Shown one piece after another: positions 53,056 through 62,026 of a stretch of DNA of 64,000 bases (positions are counted from its first letter, which is position 1; the number at the start of each line of letters is the position of its first letter). Below the pieces are notes generated by a model. It had not been told where the DNA came from. It saw only the letters and a list, made by a program, of their open reading frames with translations, and ran no database searches. Position numbers and translations under genes: made by a program. This DNA comes from JAZDGX01 sp964482205 (GTDB lineage: Bacteria > Eisenbacteria > RBG-16-71-46 > CAIMUX01 > WJJG01). The DNA lies in assembly GCA_964482205.1 (NCBI GenBank), contig CAYZWI010000004.1:62001-126000 (forward strand), given 5' to 3'.

Positions 53056-54987
53056 ATGCTCCGCCGCATGTCGTCTCTCATCGCGCACATCCTTCGCGGC
53101 GCCCGCAAGGGTCTGATCGCCGGCCTCGTCATCGGGGTCATCCACGCTTTTCTGCTGGCGAGCGGCGGGCTCTTCGCCATGTCGGGCCCGGGCATGATCG
53201 TCGCATCCATCGCCCGCTACGCGGCGCTGTTTGCGATCCTCTCGGGTCTCTTCGGCGCGGGAGTGAGTCTCCTCGCCCGCCTTCTCGACCGCTGGATTCC
53301 CGAGCGCACGCCGCTCGTCATGCCCGGTCTGGTCATGCTCTACCTCTATCCCTGGGTGGCGGTCTTCTTCCGGGAGCGATTCGGCATCGAAAGCAGCGCG
53401 ACCGGGATCGCGGCCGTCGGCGTCATTCTCGTTCTTCTGTGCCTCGCCGTGATCGTCCTCGCGACCCGCGTCGTCTTCCATCTGCTCCATGCCGCGCCTC
53501 CGCCTAGCGAACGCCATCGACAGCCGGATCTGCACGAGTTCCCCTCCGTCTTCAGCCTGTGCGTTTGGGCCGGCCTGGCCGTGATCCTCTATTTTCTGCC
53601 GGTCGCCTTCGGCCGGCCCGTGCATCCGGTGAAAGCCGCGCTTCTCGAAGGCCGGCTGCTCGATCCGCTGCGCGAACGCGCGATTTCCACCTGCGTCAAC
53701 GGGCGGAGAAACATTCTCGTCATCACGGTCAACACGCTGCGCGCCGATCGCCTTTCCTGCTACGGCCACTTTCGCGAAACCTCTCCCGCGATCGACTGGC
53801 TCGCTCACAACGGCATGCGTTTCGAACATGCCTATTGCCCCCGCCCGCTCACCGGTCCGAGCATCGCAACGCTCTTCACCGGCCTGTATCCCAGCCAACA
53901 TGGAGTGCAGCGTCCCGCGGCCATTCTTTCCGACGAGGCGCGCACGATGGCCGAGATCTTCAGCGAAGCGGGATGGGCGACCGCCGCCTTTGCGGGCAAC
54001 GGATCGCTGGCGCAAGAGCTCGGCTTCCAGCAGGGATTCAACGAATACCACTGGAGTGACACGCCCGCGTGGGAACGCACGGATCGCGCGCTTCAATGGC
54101 TAGGGGCGAATGGAACGGGAGCCAACCCCTGGTTCATGTGGGTCCATTATGTGGATCCGCACATGCCTTATGCGCCCGGCCCGCCCTACGATGAGATGTT
54201 CGGGCGAGGACCAACGGAGACGAACACGCATCAGCGCATGCTCGACCTCTACGACGGCGAAGTGCGCTGCGCCGACGATCAGATCTTTCGTTTGCTCGAC
54301 TGGCTGGTCGCGTCGGGGGTCAACGAGCGCACGATCGTGATTCTCGCCGGCGATCACGGCGAAAGCCTCGGCGAGCACGGAGTCTTCTACCGTCACGGTC
54401 TCGACCCCTACGAGCCGTCCGCACGGGTCCCGCTGATCTTCTACGCGCCGGCGATTGTTCCAGCCGATAGCGTTTGCGCGTCCGTGACGAGCCTGGCCGA
54501 TGTGCTTCCTTCGGTGCTCGACGCGGCCGGCCTGTCCATCGCGCCCGAACTGGCGGGGCGCAGCCTGCTGCCGCTTCTGATCGGCATGACCGACATCGGC
54601 CCACGCGATTTCGTTGCCGTGGACGCGGGAGAAAACGACGAGCCCCGCGGCTACTCGCGCGCGCTGTGCCGAGCCAATTCCAAATATGTGCAGCGCCTCA
54701 CAGGATGGGGGTTGCGTCCCAAAGGCTTGAAGGACATCTTGCGCTCCTACGACCGCTGCGCGAAAGGCACGCTGGGAAACGACGAGTACTACGATTTGCG
54801 CATCGATCCCCGGGAGAGCTTGAATCTCATTCGCACGCGTCAGAGCGCCGCGCGTCTCGATCGCCGGCTGCTCGAATCCTACTTCAACGAGATCCAGCGC
54901 AACCCGCGTCCCTGCCGGGTGCCCCGCGCGTCGGAACTGTCGCTCGAAACGCGGCAGTCTTTGCGCGACATGGGATATATCCGCTGA
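53056..54987 (+). CDS. Membrane-bound sulfatase-family (alkaline phosphatase superfamily) protein
   Basis: The 643-residue product has five N-terminal transmembrane helices and a C-terminal sulfatase-fold domain from about residue 215. The usual C/S-x-P-S-R motif is PLTGPSIATLFTGLYP, with Thr at the nucleophile place as in phosphoethanolamine and phosphoglycerol transferases. The first metal motif ITVNTLRADRLSCYG has Asn where Asp is usual; the second is AGDHGESLGEHG. A sulfatase needing formylglycine is unlikely; a phosphotransferase or phosphodiesterase is possible. The start is uncertain (53056 or 53068). Confidence 0.82.
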   Translation: MLRRMSSLIAHILRGARKGLIAGLVIGVIHAFLLASGGLFAMSGPGMIVASIARYAALFAILSGLFGAGVSLLARLLDRWIPERTPLVMPGLVMLYLYPWVAVFFRERFGIESSATGIAAVGVILVLLCLAVIVLATRVVFHLLHAAPPPSERHRQPDLHEFPSVFSLCVWAGLAVILYFLPVAFGRPVHPVKAALLEGRLLDPLRERAISTCVNGRRNILVITVNTLRADRLSCYGHFRETSPAIDWLAHNGMRFEHAYCPRPLTGPSIATLFTGLYPSQHGVQRPAAILSDEARTMAEIFSEAGWATAAFAGNGSLAQELGFQQGFNEYHWSDTPAWERTDRALQWLGANGTGANPWFMWVHYVDPHMPYAPGPPYDEMFGRGPTETNTHQRMLDLYDGEVRCADDQIFRLLDWLVASGVNERTIVILAGDHGESLGEHGVFYRHGLDPYEPSARVPLIFYAPAIVPADSVCASVTSLADVLPSVLDAAGLSIAPELAGRSLLPLLIGMTDIGPRDFVAVDAGENDEPRGYSRALCRANSKYVQRLTGWGLRPKGLKDILRSYDRCAKGTLGNDEYYDLRIDPRESLNLIRTRQSAARLDRRLLESYFNEIQRNPRPCRVPRASELSLETRQSLRDMGYIR

Positions 54988-55355
54988 CCGGATCCGACGT
55001 CACAAAATCTTGCCCCGCCTCTCCGTACACCAAGAGCACATTTCGGGAGCATTTCGATCTTGTTACTGAATCGCAGGCGCCTTCTTCCAGCGAAATGATG
55101 AGCGTTCTGTATCCGTCCCTGCTGAAGCGAAGGTCGCTAAGCGCCAGAACCCTGAGGAAAACCGGGCGGCAGTTCATGGCAATCGCCTCCTTCTGAAGGC
55201 ACGCGAATGCCTGAAAGCGGGGTTGAAGAAAAATACAGGCACGGAAATCGAAAGTGAAACAACAGGACCCAATGGAGGGCGTCGTTTGCCATCCGGAGCC
55301 ACACGACATCCTTTTCGTTGCCGCATGACTGTGCCAATGGCAGTCTTCAGGCCCT
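54988..55355. other. Intergenic region (368 bp), convergent
   Basis: Between the sulfatase-family gene (plus) and the lipoprotein gene (minus). No conserved coding frame, RNA gene or strong hairpin was recognised. Base composition is a little lower in GC than the flanking genes. Confidence 0.35.
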
Positions 55356-55763
55356 TCACCTTTCCCGAGACATCCTCACGTTCTTCACGCAAACGGATCC
55401 GGCAACCGAATCGCAGATCGTTCCTCCGCCCGGCCCAACCTGGACGGAGCAGAACCCGGGCTTGCTGTATTCAATAGACGCTGGCAAGAAGAACCCGACA
55501 AACATGATGTACATGCCGCCTTCGTCCGTCGTGTCACGCACCGCCTGGCCGGCGCCCACGCTAGCCTCAACCTGCACTCCTGCCAACGCATCTCCCGAGG
55601 CACTCTCCGTGACAATTCCTTGCACCCACCATTCGCTATCCGCATTGTCGGGAGCTCTCTTCTCAGCCGATTCACATCCGATGATCAATGACGCCAAGAG
55701 TCCGCACATGCCACACAAGCGACTGCACACCCGCACTCCCTTCGGTGACCGCTCACCTGACAT
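55356..55763 (-). CDS. Lipoprotein with carboxypeptidase-regulatory-like domain
   Basis: The 135-residue product has a lipoprotein signal (lipobox LASLIIGC near residue 30) followed by a single domain of the CarboxypepD_reg type (VQGIVTESASGDALAGVQVE, TDEGGMYIMF). Such Ig-like domains are common on FCB-group surface proteins. The start is preceded by GAGGAG. It stands alone and the function is unknown. Confidence 0.65.
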   Translation of the reverse strand: MSGERSPKGVRVCSRLCGMCGLLASLIIGCESAEKRAPDNADSEWWVQGIVTESASGDALAGVQVEASVGAGQAVRDTTDEGGMYIMFVGFFLPASIEYSKPGFCSVQVGPGGGTICDSVAGSVCVKNVRMSRER

Positions 55764-56030
55764 GCAGCACTCTCCTCACTGGATGACGGCTATCCGCCCA
55801 GTTCCGATCCGGCGTCCATCCCGGTTCAAGGGCAATATACTCCGACACCCGATTCGGCGCCGTTGGAATTCATCTCCCGCATGGAAAGGCTGTGGCGGGG
55901 GTCGCAGAGCAGATCGTAGAGGCACGTGCTCATTCCGCGGACGGGCTTGGAATCGCGCGGAGAACGCGCGTGAATGCGCCCGAAGACGGCAGATGGCGAG
56001 AAGGGCCGCGTGGCGCGTGTTCGCGCCCTC

Positions 56031-57272
56031 TTACGCGCGCGTGATCACGAAGGCGGAGACGGTCTTGTCGTTGCCTCCCATGCTGATCACGAGCCCGTAG
56101 GGCTTCGCTTCGGGAATGCGCAGCTGGAAACCCTCCGCCTTGCCGGTGAGCTGCTTCCAGTTGTCGATCGCCTGGCGGATGCCCGTTCCGCCGGTGTAGT
56201 GCCCGTAACCGATCAGTCCGCCGGAGAGATTGAGCGGAAGCGCGCCGCCGGGACGCGTGCCGCCCGAGGTCACGAAATCGTAGCCTTCGCCGTGGCCGCA
56301 AATCCCCGTCGCCTCGGCCATGAGAACGCCGGTGATCGAGAAGCAATCGTGCACTTCGCCGAAAGCGAGATCCTTCGTCTGGATGCCGGCCATCGCGTAG
56401 GCCTTCGCCACCGCGGAACGGCTGGTCGCAAGCGTGGTCGGATCGGCGGGCAATTCGGTCAGGTTGGCGACCGATGTCCCCCAGCCCACGATCTCGGCCG
56501 CGTCCTTCTTCGCGATGCCGGCCTTCTTCAGCCCTTCCTCCGACATGACGAGCATCGCGGCCGCGCCGTCGGAAACCTTCGAGCAATCGGAGTAATTCAA
56601 GTGATCGACGAACGCCTGGGGATTGGGAGGCGTGTTCCCCAGCGCGTGGAGATCCTCCACCGTGTTGTGATACTCCTGCGCCTGCGGGCAGCGCCGCGCG
56701 GCCTCGATCGCGTTCACGAACCACTGCGTCATCGCTCCGCGCACCTTGGCCGCACCGTACTTCTGCGCGGCCGCGCCGGCGCGATCCGAGAAGAACGCGG
56801 GGAAGAAGTAGGCGTGTCCGTTCTTGCGCTGCGAGGCGTAATGGCCCGCTCCCGCCAGAATGTCCGCGCCGTAGATCGCCTTCACCGTGTTCTGCACTTC
56901 GGTGCCCAGCACGAGCACCACATCGGCGAGATCCGCGAGCACGCTCTTCATGCCCGTCATCACCGCGAGACCGCCCGAACCGCAGGCGCCTTCCACCCGC
57001 ACGCTCGGCTTGTACTCGAGGGAGGGATGAATGGTGGGCATCAGCGCTGCCAGGTTGCCCTGGCGATTGAAGCGCGCGGCCATGAAGTTGCTGATCACGC
57101 ACTCATCGATGATATTGGGATCGGGGATCTGGGCGAGGACTCCGCGGCCCGCTTCCTGAATGTAGGTCTCCAGTCCCGGCCGGGGCTTGCGCGGATCGAA
57201 TTCCTTGCGGCCCGTTCCCAACGAAATCGTGTAGCTGCCCGCGCCGATGTAGATCTTCTTCCTGAGCTTCAT
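56031..57272 (-). CDS. SCP-x-type thiolase (acetyl-CoA acetyltransferase family)
   Basis: The 413-residue thiolase has the nucleophile Cys in VEGACGSGGLAV, the general base region FGEVHDCFSITG and YGHYTGGTGIRQ near the C-terminus. The C-terminal Cys-Gly of type I thiolases is not obvious, as in the SCP-x group. It cleaves or condenses acyl-CoAs. The start at 57272 follows GGAGG. It lies 70 bp downstream of the 3-hydroxyacyl-CoA dehydrogenase gene, with which it forms a beta-oxidation-like pair. Confidence 0.88.
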   Translation of the reverse strand: MKLRKKIYIGAGSYTISLGTGRKEFDPRKPRPGLETYIQEAGRGVLAQIPDPNIIDECVISNFMAARFNRQGNLAALMPTIHPSLEYKPSVRVEGACGSGGLAVMTGMKSVLADLADVVLVLGTEVQNTVKAIYGADILAGAGHYASQRKNGHAYFFPAFFSDRAGAAAQKYGAAKVRGAMTQWFVNAIEAARRCPQAQEYHNTVEDLHALGNTPPNPQAFVDHLNYSDCSKVSDGAAAMLVMSEEGLKKAGIAKKDAAEIVGWGTSVANLTELPADPTTLATSRSAVAKAYAMAGIQTKDLAFGEVHDCFSITGVLMAEATGICGHGEGYDFVTSGGTRPGGALPLNLSGGLIGYGHYTGGTGIRQAIDNWKQLTGKAEGFQLRIPEAKPYGLVISMGGNDKTVSAFVITRA

Positions 57273-57342
57273 GCTTCGAACCTCCCCTCCGCATTCCATC
57301 GCAATCGCCCGGCGTCCATCGCAATTGCCCGGCCAGGGCGGG

Positions 57343-58680
57343 CTAGATGTATTCGTTGATCGGCCCGTACAAGTGAAAGAACCCATTCAGGAGCACGCCG
57401 TTCACATCCTCGGGCTTGGCCGCCACTCCGCTCTTCAACAGATGCGTGCCGATCTCCTTCGAACGCTTCAAGTACTCGGCCGCGAGCTTGCATCCGGTCG
57501 TCTGGCCGGCCGTGAGATGGGCGAAGTACTCCTTCAGCTTCCGGTCCTTCTCGGCATCGCGGCTCAGGACCTTCCAGGGCGCGTGAGACGCCGGCAGCGC
57601 GCCGAGCGCGCGATCGAACGGCTCCACCCAGGCGGGCTCGAGCGCCTGATAGGCGCGCTTCTCGAAATCGTAGACGGCCACCGGCTTGCCTTTCTCGTAA
57701 CGGAAGAAGCCGTCCTTCTGGCTGCCGTCGGGGTTCTGGCCGCCGCGCACGCCGCGATTCATCAGCTCGTCGATGAGGTCGCTGTGCAGGTCTTCGGGAA
57801 CGATGAAGCGATCCATCACGCCCAGAATGCACTGGAAAACATCGACGCCGACATAGTCGATCAGCTGGAAGATGCCCATCGGGCGGATCATCCAGTCCTG
57901 TGTGATCCGGTTCACCATGTAGATCGCGCCCGGGAAGCCGTGCTCCTTCGTCAAGCGCTCGGCCAGGGCGATGCCGTGCAGCCCATCGCGAATGAAGTGG
58001 CCGTTGCCGATGAAGCCCGCGATGTCGTTGGCCGGGATGATCGTCTTCTTCAAGTCCTTCGCGACCTGTTTCGCGTCCGCGACGACCTGGGGCTGCGTTT
58101 CGGGGGCGGTAATGAGCTCGAGCAGCTTCTGCACCGCGGGGGGATTGTAGAAGTGGAAGCCGACCATGCGCCCGCCCAGCCCCGCTTCCTTGTCGAGCAG
58201 ATGAATGGGAATCGAGGAGGTGTTGGTGAAGAAGTAGGCGCCGGGATCCACCAGATCCTTCAGCTTGCGGTAGATCTTGACCTTGAGATCGATGTTCTCG
58301 GCGATCGCCTCGAACACCATCCGGCAACCCGCGAGGCTCTCGAGGCAAGTGCTGTAACGGGCGAGATCGAGCGCTTCATCGATGAAGTTGTTGATGATCT
58401 CGCCGTTCTCGACGAGATCCTGCCGGTCGGCGTAGAGCGCGCGGATCTGCACCATGCTCTTTTCCGCGAAGCGGAGCATCTGGCCGCGCAAGTAGCCCTT
58501 CAGACCATCGAGCGCCGTGTCGCTCACATCCATGAGGACCAGCCGGAACGGCTGCTTGCGGCCCTCGGGCGCGACTTTGCGGAGCACCATCTCCTGGGTC
58601 AGCAGCAAGGCGATGCCGCTGCCCATCTTGCCCCCTGCCCCCAGGATCCCGACATGCTGGTACCGTTGCGCGAGGTCCAT
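57343..58680 (-). CDS. 3-hydroxyacyl-CoA dehydrogenase
   Basis: The 445-residue product has an N-terminal NAD-binding domain (VGILGAGGKMGSGIALLL) and the family segments FEAIAENIDLKVKIYRKL, FTNTSSIPIHLL, GFHFYNPPAVQKLLELI and NDIAGFIGNGHFIRDG. There is no enoyl-CoA hydratase domain. It oxidises 3-hydroxyacyl-CoA to 3-ketoacyl-CoA, which the adjacent thiolase would cleave. The start at 58680 follows GGGAGGG; upstream in-frame starts are possible. Confidence 0.9.
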   Translation of the reverse strand: MDLAQRYQHVGILGAGGKMGSGIALLLTQEMVLRKVAPEGRKQPFRLVLMDVSDTALDGLKGYLRGQMLRFAEKSMVQIRALYADRQDLVENGEIINNFIDEALDLARYSTCLESLAGCRMVFEAIAENIDLKVKIYRKLKDLVDPGAYFFTNTSSIPIHLLDKEAGLGGRMVGFHFYNPPAVQKLLELITAPETQPQVVADAKQVAKDLKKTIIPANDIAGFIGNGHFIRDGLHGIALAERLTKEHGFPGAIYMVNRITQDWMIRPMGIFQLIDYVGVDVFQCILGVMDRFIVPEDLHSDLIDELMNRGVRGGQNPDGSQKDGFFRYEKGKPVAVYDFEKRAYQALEPAWVEPFDRALGALPASHAPWKVLSRDAEKDRKLKEYFAHLTAGQTTGCKLAAEYLKRSKEIGTHLLKSGVAAKPEDVNGVLLNGFFHLYGPINEYI

Positions 58681-58998
58681 TTCGCCATTCCCTCCCATGC
58701 TTTCCCGCCTGCTTCCCATCCGCTCGCCCGCGATCCGCCGGCTCCGTGTCCGCACTCCCCGTCGTCATACCTGGGCACTGGATTTAGGCCCGGGTAAACC
58801 CTCCGCCGGGCAGGCGCCTCGGGAAGATCGAGAACTTTAGCACAGCCGCAGAGTCGCCGGAAGATGACGAATCGAGCGGGGAACGCGTCCTTCGGAACCC
58901 CGGCCTGAAAGATAGGGTTCGTATTTCCTCCGGCCGGCCTTTAGGATTCTCTCGGTAATCGTCCGAGTCGTATGGTGGAAGCGAAGGAGAACGAAACC
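58681..58998. other. Intergenic region (318 bp), divergent
   Basis: Between the dehydrogenase gene (minus) and the FmdB zinc-ribbon gene (plus). No conserved coding frame or RNA gene recognised. An AAGGAG precedes the FmdB start. Confidence 0.35.
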
Positions 58999-59193
58999 AT
59001 GCCCCTCTATCAATACTGTTGCCGCAAGTGCGGCTCACCTTTCGAGGCACTGCTGCCCGTCGCGGAACGCGACCAGGAAGAGAAGAAGCTCGCCTGCCCT
59101 TGCTGCGGCGCCACCAATCCGACCCGCCAGATCTCCAGGTTCTCCGCCGCAGCGGAGAGCAAAGAGCATCGCTGCGCTCCTCGCCGGGGTTGA
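58999..59193 (+). CDS. FmdB-family zinc-ribbon protein
   Basis: The 64-residue product has one zinc ribbon with CRKCGSPFEAL and CPCCGATN, beginning MPLYQY as is typical of the FmdB family. The family is a putative regulator or accessory protein with no settled function. The start at 58999 has AAGGAG nine bases upstream. Confidence 0.85.
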   Translation: MPLYQYCCRKCGSPFEALLPVAERDQEEKKLACPCCGATNPTRQISRFSAAAESKEHRCAPRRG

Positions 59194-59615
59194 GGAGTCT
59201 GATGCGGGAGCCGTGAGCTCCCCTGCACGCCGTTCGATTCCACGCCAGAAGTCTTCGAAGGCCGCGGAGCGACTTGTCCGCTTCGCTCCGCAGCCTTCCG
59301 TTGCCTCGTTTCCGGTATCCGATCCGGATCGCATCCGCCGCCGCGTCGCGGCACCCCTCGCCACGCAACATCCAGGTGCCCGAGCCGGCCTCGTCCCAGA
59401 CATCGGAAAGCATGATGGCGCATGGGTACGCCCGCCATAACCGGCTTCTCGCTGAAGGGACGCTGGGAGAAGGCTCGAATGACAGCGCGAGAATCCGCCG
59501 AATCAATTTCGCCCGCTGTGGCTCTGAGTGGTATACTTCTTCCGGTTTCCTCGGCGAATTCGCCCGGCCGATCGCGCCGGACCCCATGACCTTTCATCCG
59601 AGGAGGATTCCTGCC
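59194..59615. other. Intergenic region (422 bp)
   Basis: Between the FmdB gene and the Cys-rich secreted protein gene on the same strand. A candidate -10 (TATACT at 59532-59537) is about 80 bp before the ATG and GAGGAGG is nine bases before it. No coding frame with support was seen. Confidence 0.4.
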
Positions 59616-60326
59616 ATGCGTCCGCTTGCCTGTCTGGCCGATGCCTCATCCAGAATCATTTTCACGTTCACTCTTGCGCTGACACTCTTTCTCGTGCTCG
59701 CGCCCTCATCCTTCGGCGCCGGTTCGAGCCCTGATGTCGCCCGCTTCCGCAACCCTGCCACAGACGAGGAGCCTTGCGCCATCTGCCCTCCCGGTGGAGT
59801 GGCGGAGGGAGAGCCGCCCTGCATGGACGACTACGTCGACGAGTACAACAGCGGATGCTGCTGCTTGGAGATGAATTGGACTCCGATCATCCCGGTGACG
59901 GAAGGCTGCGCGACCATGTGCGGGCGAAGCTGCACTTTCCTGCATCACGGCCTCAGCTATCGCGACACCGATTGGTTCGCGTGCGAGGCCGCAGGAGGTC
60001 CGGTCACGGTCGAATGCCAGGCGGATTTCCCCGTCGAGATGCTCCTCTTCGATCCCGCGGATTGTGATTCGCTGATCTTCGATCATGTTGTGATTGGTGA
60101 GCGCTGCGAAACCGTTCAACTCACGCATTCGATGCCCGCAAACTCCACTTTCTGGATCTGGGTGGGGCCATCGGAGTTCAACGGAATTCCCGAGCGGCCC
60201 TACCTGCTCAATGTCTGCGGAATCACAGGGAGCGCGGCCACGATTCAGGATCCCGTGGAATCGGACGATTTCGAGAAGACCACCTGGGGGCGGCTCAAGA
60301 AGGCGTTCGGAACCGGCAATCGGTAG
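59616..60326 (+). CDS. Cys-rich secreted protein with TTWG C-terminal motif
   Basis: The 236-residue product has a signal peptide (IIFTFTLALTLFLVLAPSSF) and a Cys-rich domain with about 16 cysteines (CAICPPGG, YNSGCCCLEMNW, CATMCGRSCTF, CQADFPVEM). The last residues EKTTWGRLKKAFGTGNR repeat the motif seen on the two beta-helix proteins. No known family is recognised. The start at 59616 is set by GAGGAGG nine bases upstream. It stands alone and is followed by a strong hairpin. Confidence 0.75.
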   Translation: MRPLACLADASSRIIFTFTLALTLFLVLAPSSFGAGSSPDVARFRNPATDEEPCAICPPGGVAEGEPPCMDDYVDEYNSGCCCLEMNWTPIIPVTEGCATMCGRSCTFLHHGLSYRDTDWFACEAAGGPVTVECQADFPVEMLLFDPADCDSLIFDHVVIGERCETVQLTHSMPANSTFWIWVGPSEFNGIPERPYLLNVCGITGSAATIQDPVESDDFEKTTWGRLKKAFGTGNR

Positions 60327-60357
60327 CGCGAAACGAGCCGAGCTTGCGCGATCGTCC

Positions 60358-60396
60358 GGCATCAGCGGCGCCGCGAAGCGGCCGCCGCTGAATGCC
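60358..60396. terminator. Strong hairpin between convergent genes
   Basis: GGCAT-CAGCGGC-GCCGC pairs with GCGGC-(C)-GCCGCTGA-ATGCC around a GAA loop, followed by CTTTGTTGG. It lies between the Cys-rich gene (ends 60326) and the small ORF (ends 60468). Confidence 0.7.
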
Positions 60397-60467
60397 TTTG
60401 TTGGATGGAGCAATGGCTCGGCAGCAGATGCCCGGGATCGGCCCGGGCAAGAAATGGCGTACGCGGG

Positions 60468-60689
60468 CTACTTGAGAGGTACAAGATCCCTTTCGGCACC
60501 GTCTGAAGTGCAGGGGAGCACGAATACTAGAGTGCCTGACGGTGTGGTCGGGAGAGATTCGATGAGGGATTTTCCAAAGCGGGAAACAGCGCTCACAGCG
60601 TAGCTGCTGTAATCGTGCTCGAATGGCGTCGGCCGGTACAGAAGGTCCTGCTCCTCGGCGTCGCTCAATGTCAGCATTCTCAGCGTCAT
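60468..60689 (-). CDS. Small hypothetical protein downstream of the SDH-type protease
   Basis: The 73-residue frame begins MTLRMLTLSDAEEQDLLY and has GGAG eight bases upstream. It follows the protease gene by 50 bp on the same strand. No family is recognised. It may be a partner or substrate of the protease, but that is speculation. Confidence 0.45.
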   Translation of the reverse strand: MTLRMLTLSDAEEQDLLYRPTPFEHDYSSYAVSAVSRFGKSLIESLPTTPSGTLVFVLPCTSDGAERDLVPLK

Positions 60690-60739
60690 TTGCGTGTCTC
60701 CTACTATAGCAAAGCGGAGCGCCCAAGACGACCACTTTC

Positions 60740-61927
60740 CTATACCCCATTATCGGCCGGTCGCTCACCCGGCTGAACCTGTTCTGGGACTGGGAGATCC
60801 ACCGATCTCCACCCTGCTTGGTGGTCGGTGACCGCAACATGGATTTCGCCGCCGCCGGCTCTGGCGGCCGTAACTGCCCCCTCGGTAATGCATTCTGAGG
60901 CAAGGCTTCGACTCTCAACGACGGCGTTGACCAAGCGGTACTCGACTTCCAATTGAGGCTTCTCCAAATCCTCGATTGCCTTCTTTGCGACGGCCTTCCA
61001 AATGTTCTCCGCCAATGCAGGTGGCGTATTGGCCGGTAGCACGACCGGTGCCTTAGGCCGAATCTGTTCCCGGGCATTCTGATTGGCAAGATAGTGCTGG
61101 AGGGGATTGAAGGGAGAACGAAGCTCCATGTAATCCTCCAAAAGCAGGTACGCGGACCAGATCAGCCCCTCAAGGATCGGGTCGTCCTTTGCGATCCTCA
61201 GTTGCTGCTTGCGTGCCTGACTGCGAGAGAGCGCGTCGCCGTGCGAATAGAAACTCTTATTGAGATTGCGAGCGATCTCCGTAGCGCGCAAACGCTCTTC
61301 GGCGCTGGTCATGTGTGTTGCCAGGAGTCTCTCGCCCACAGCGGTTGCAAGTTCACTCGCCCGTTTCGCAGCTCCAACGATCAGTGGATCCACTGCCGTA
61401 AATAACTTGTCGATTACAGCAGACTTGTGCGCTTGTTCAGTGATTGCGACCTCAGATTCAAGGAAACGAAGAAAGGCGCCCACATCCTCGAAAGAGAACC
61501 GTCGTCGGGTTCCATCCTGACGGGTAACGGTAATCTGAGGGTCAATCGGGCCCAGTGACGCATATGGATGCATGAAGATCTCATCCGCCCCCAAAGCGAA
61601 AATCGTGGCGGCGCTGAACGCCATGTACGGTACAAGTACCGACACAGTCTTAAATCTCTCGCGCAGGATCGACATCAGTTTCCAGGCAGCAAGTGCATCG
61701 CCTCCAGTGCTATGTATGAGAACATCGACGCTCTTGGGTTCTCCTCCGGCCTCGGCAAATGCAGGCAATCTTCGAATGGCGTCAATCTGGTCCGCAAATA
61801 CCCTGACGGCATCAGCGGCCATCATTCCTCGCACATTCTCGCGGGTGCTAGTCACATATACGATAAGCGGCCGCCTTCTGTGCAGTTCGATCTTCTCGTA
61901 AGCAGCAAGGCGATCGGCTAAGTTCAT
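60740..61927 (-). CDS. SDH-family Clp-fold serine protease
   Basis: The 395-residue product has a ClpP/crotonase-fold protease domain like the serine dehydrogenase proteinase family. Visible motifs are IHSTGGDALAAWKLM, the likely nucleophile Ser in YMAFSAATIFALGADEI and HPYASLGPIDPQ. The C-terminal half has a charged helical region and a beta-rich tail. No signal peptide is visible. The natural substrate is unknown. The start at 61927 has GGGG six bases upstream. A small ORF follows by 50 bp. Confidence 0.8.
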   Translation of the reverse strand: MNLADRLAAYEKIELHRRRPLIVYVTSTRENVRGMMAADAVRVFADQIDAIRRLPAFAEAGGEPKSVDVLIHSTGGDALAAWKLMSILRERFKTVSVLVPYMAFSAATIFALGADEIFMHPYASLGPIDPQITVTRQDGTRRRFSFEDVGAFLRFLESEVAITEQAHKSAVIDKLFTAVDPLIVGAAKRASELATAVGERLLATHMTSAEERLRATEIARNLNKSFYSHGDALSRSQARKQQLRIAKDDPILEGLIWSAYLLLEDYMELRSPFNPLQHYLANQNAREQIRPKAPVVLPANTPPALAENIWKAVAKKAIEDLEKPQLEVEYRLVNAVVESRSLASECITEGAVTAARAGGGEIHVAVTDHQAGWRSVDLPVPEQVQPGERPADNGV

Positions 61928-62026
61928 TGCGGTCCCCTCCCATTCATCGGAAGAACATGCTGTGCTCGCAGGCTGGGCGTCAATAGGCAATTACTCCATC
62001 CAACAGAGGATTTTGCAGGCCAGACA

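Noticed and set aside
292..54987. Functional pair of FGE and sulfatase
   Set aside because: The FGE-type modules lack the catalytic cysteines and the sulfatase-family protein lacks the Cys/Ser-x-P-S-R motif, so neither supports formylglycine chemistry.
54884..55309. 141-codon minus-strand frame between the sulfatase-family and lipoprotein genes
   Set aside because: No ribosome binding site, no signal peptide and no recognisable family; its 3' part overlaps the end of the convergent gene.
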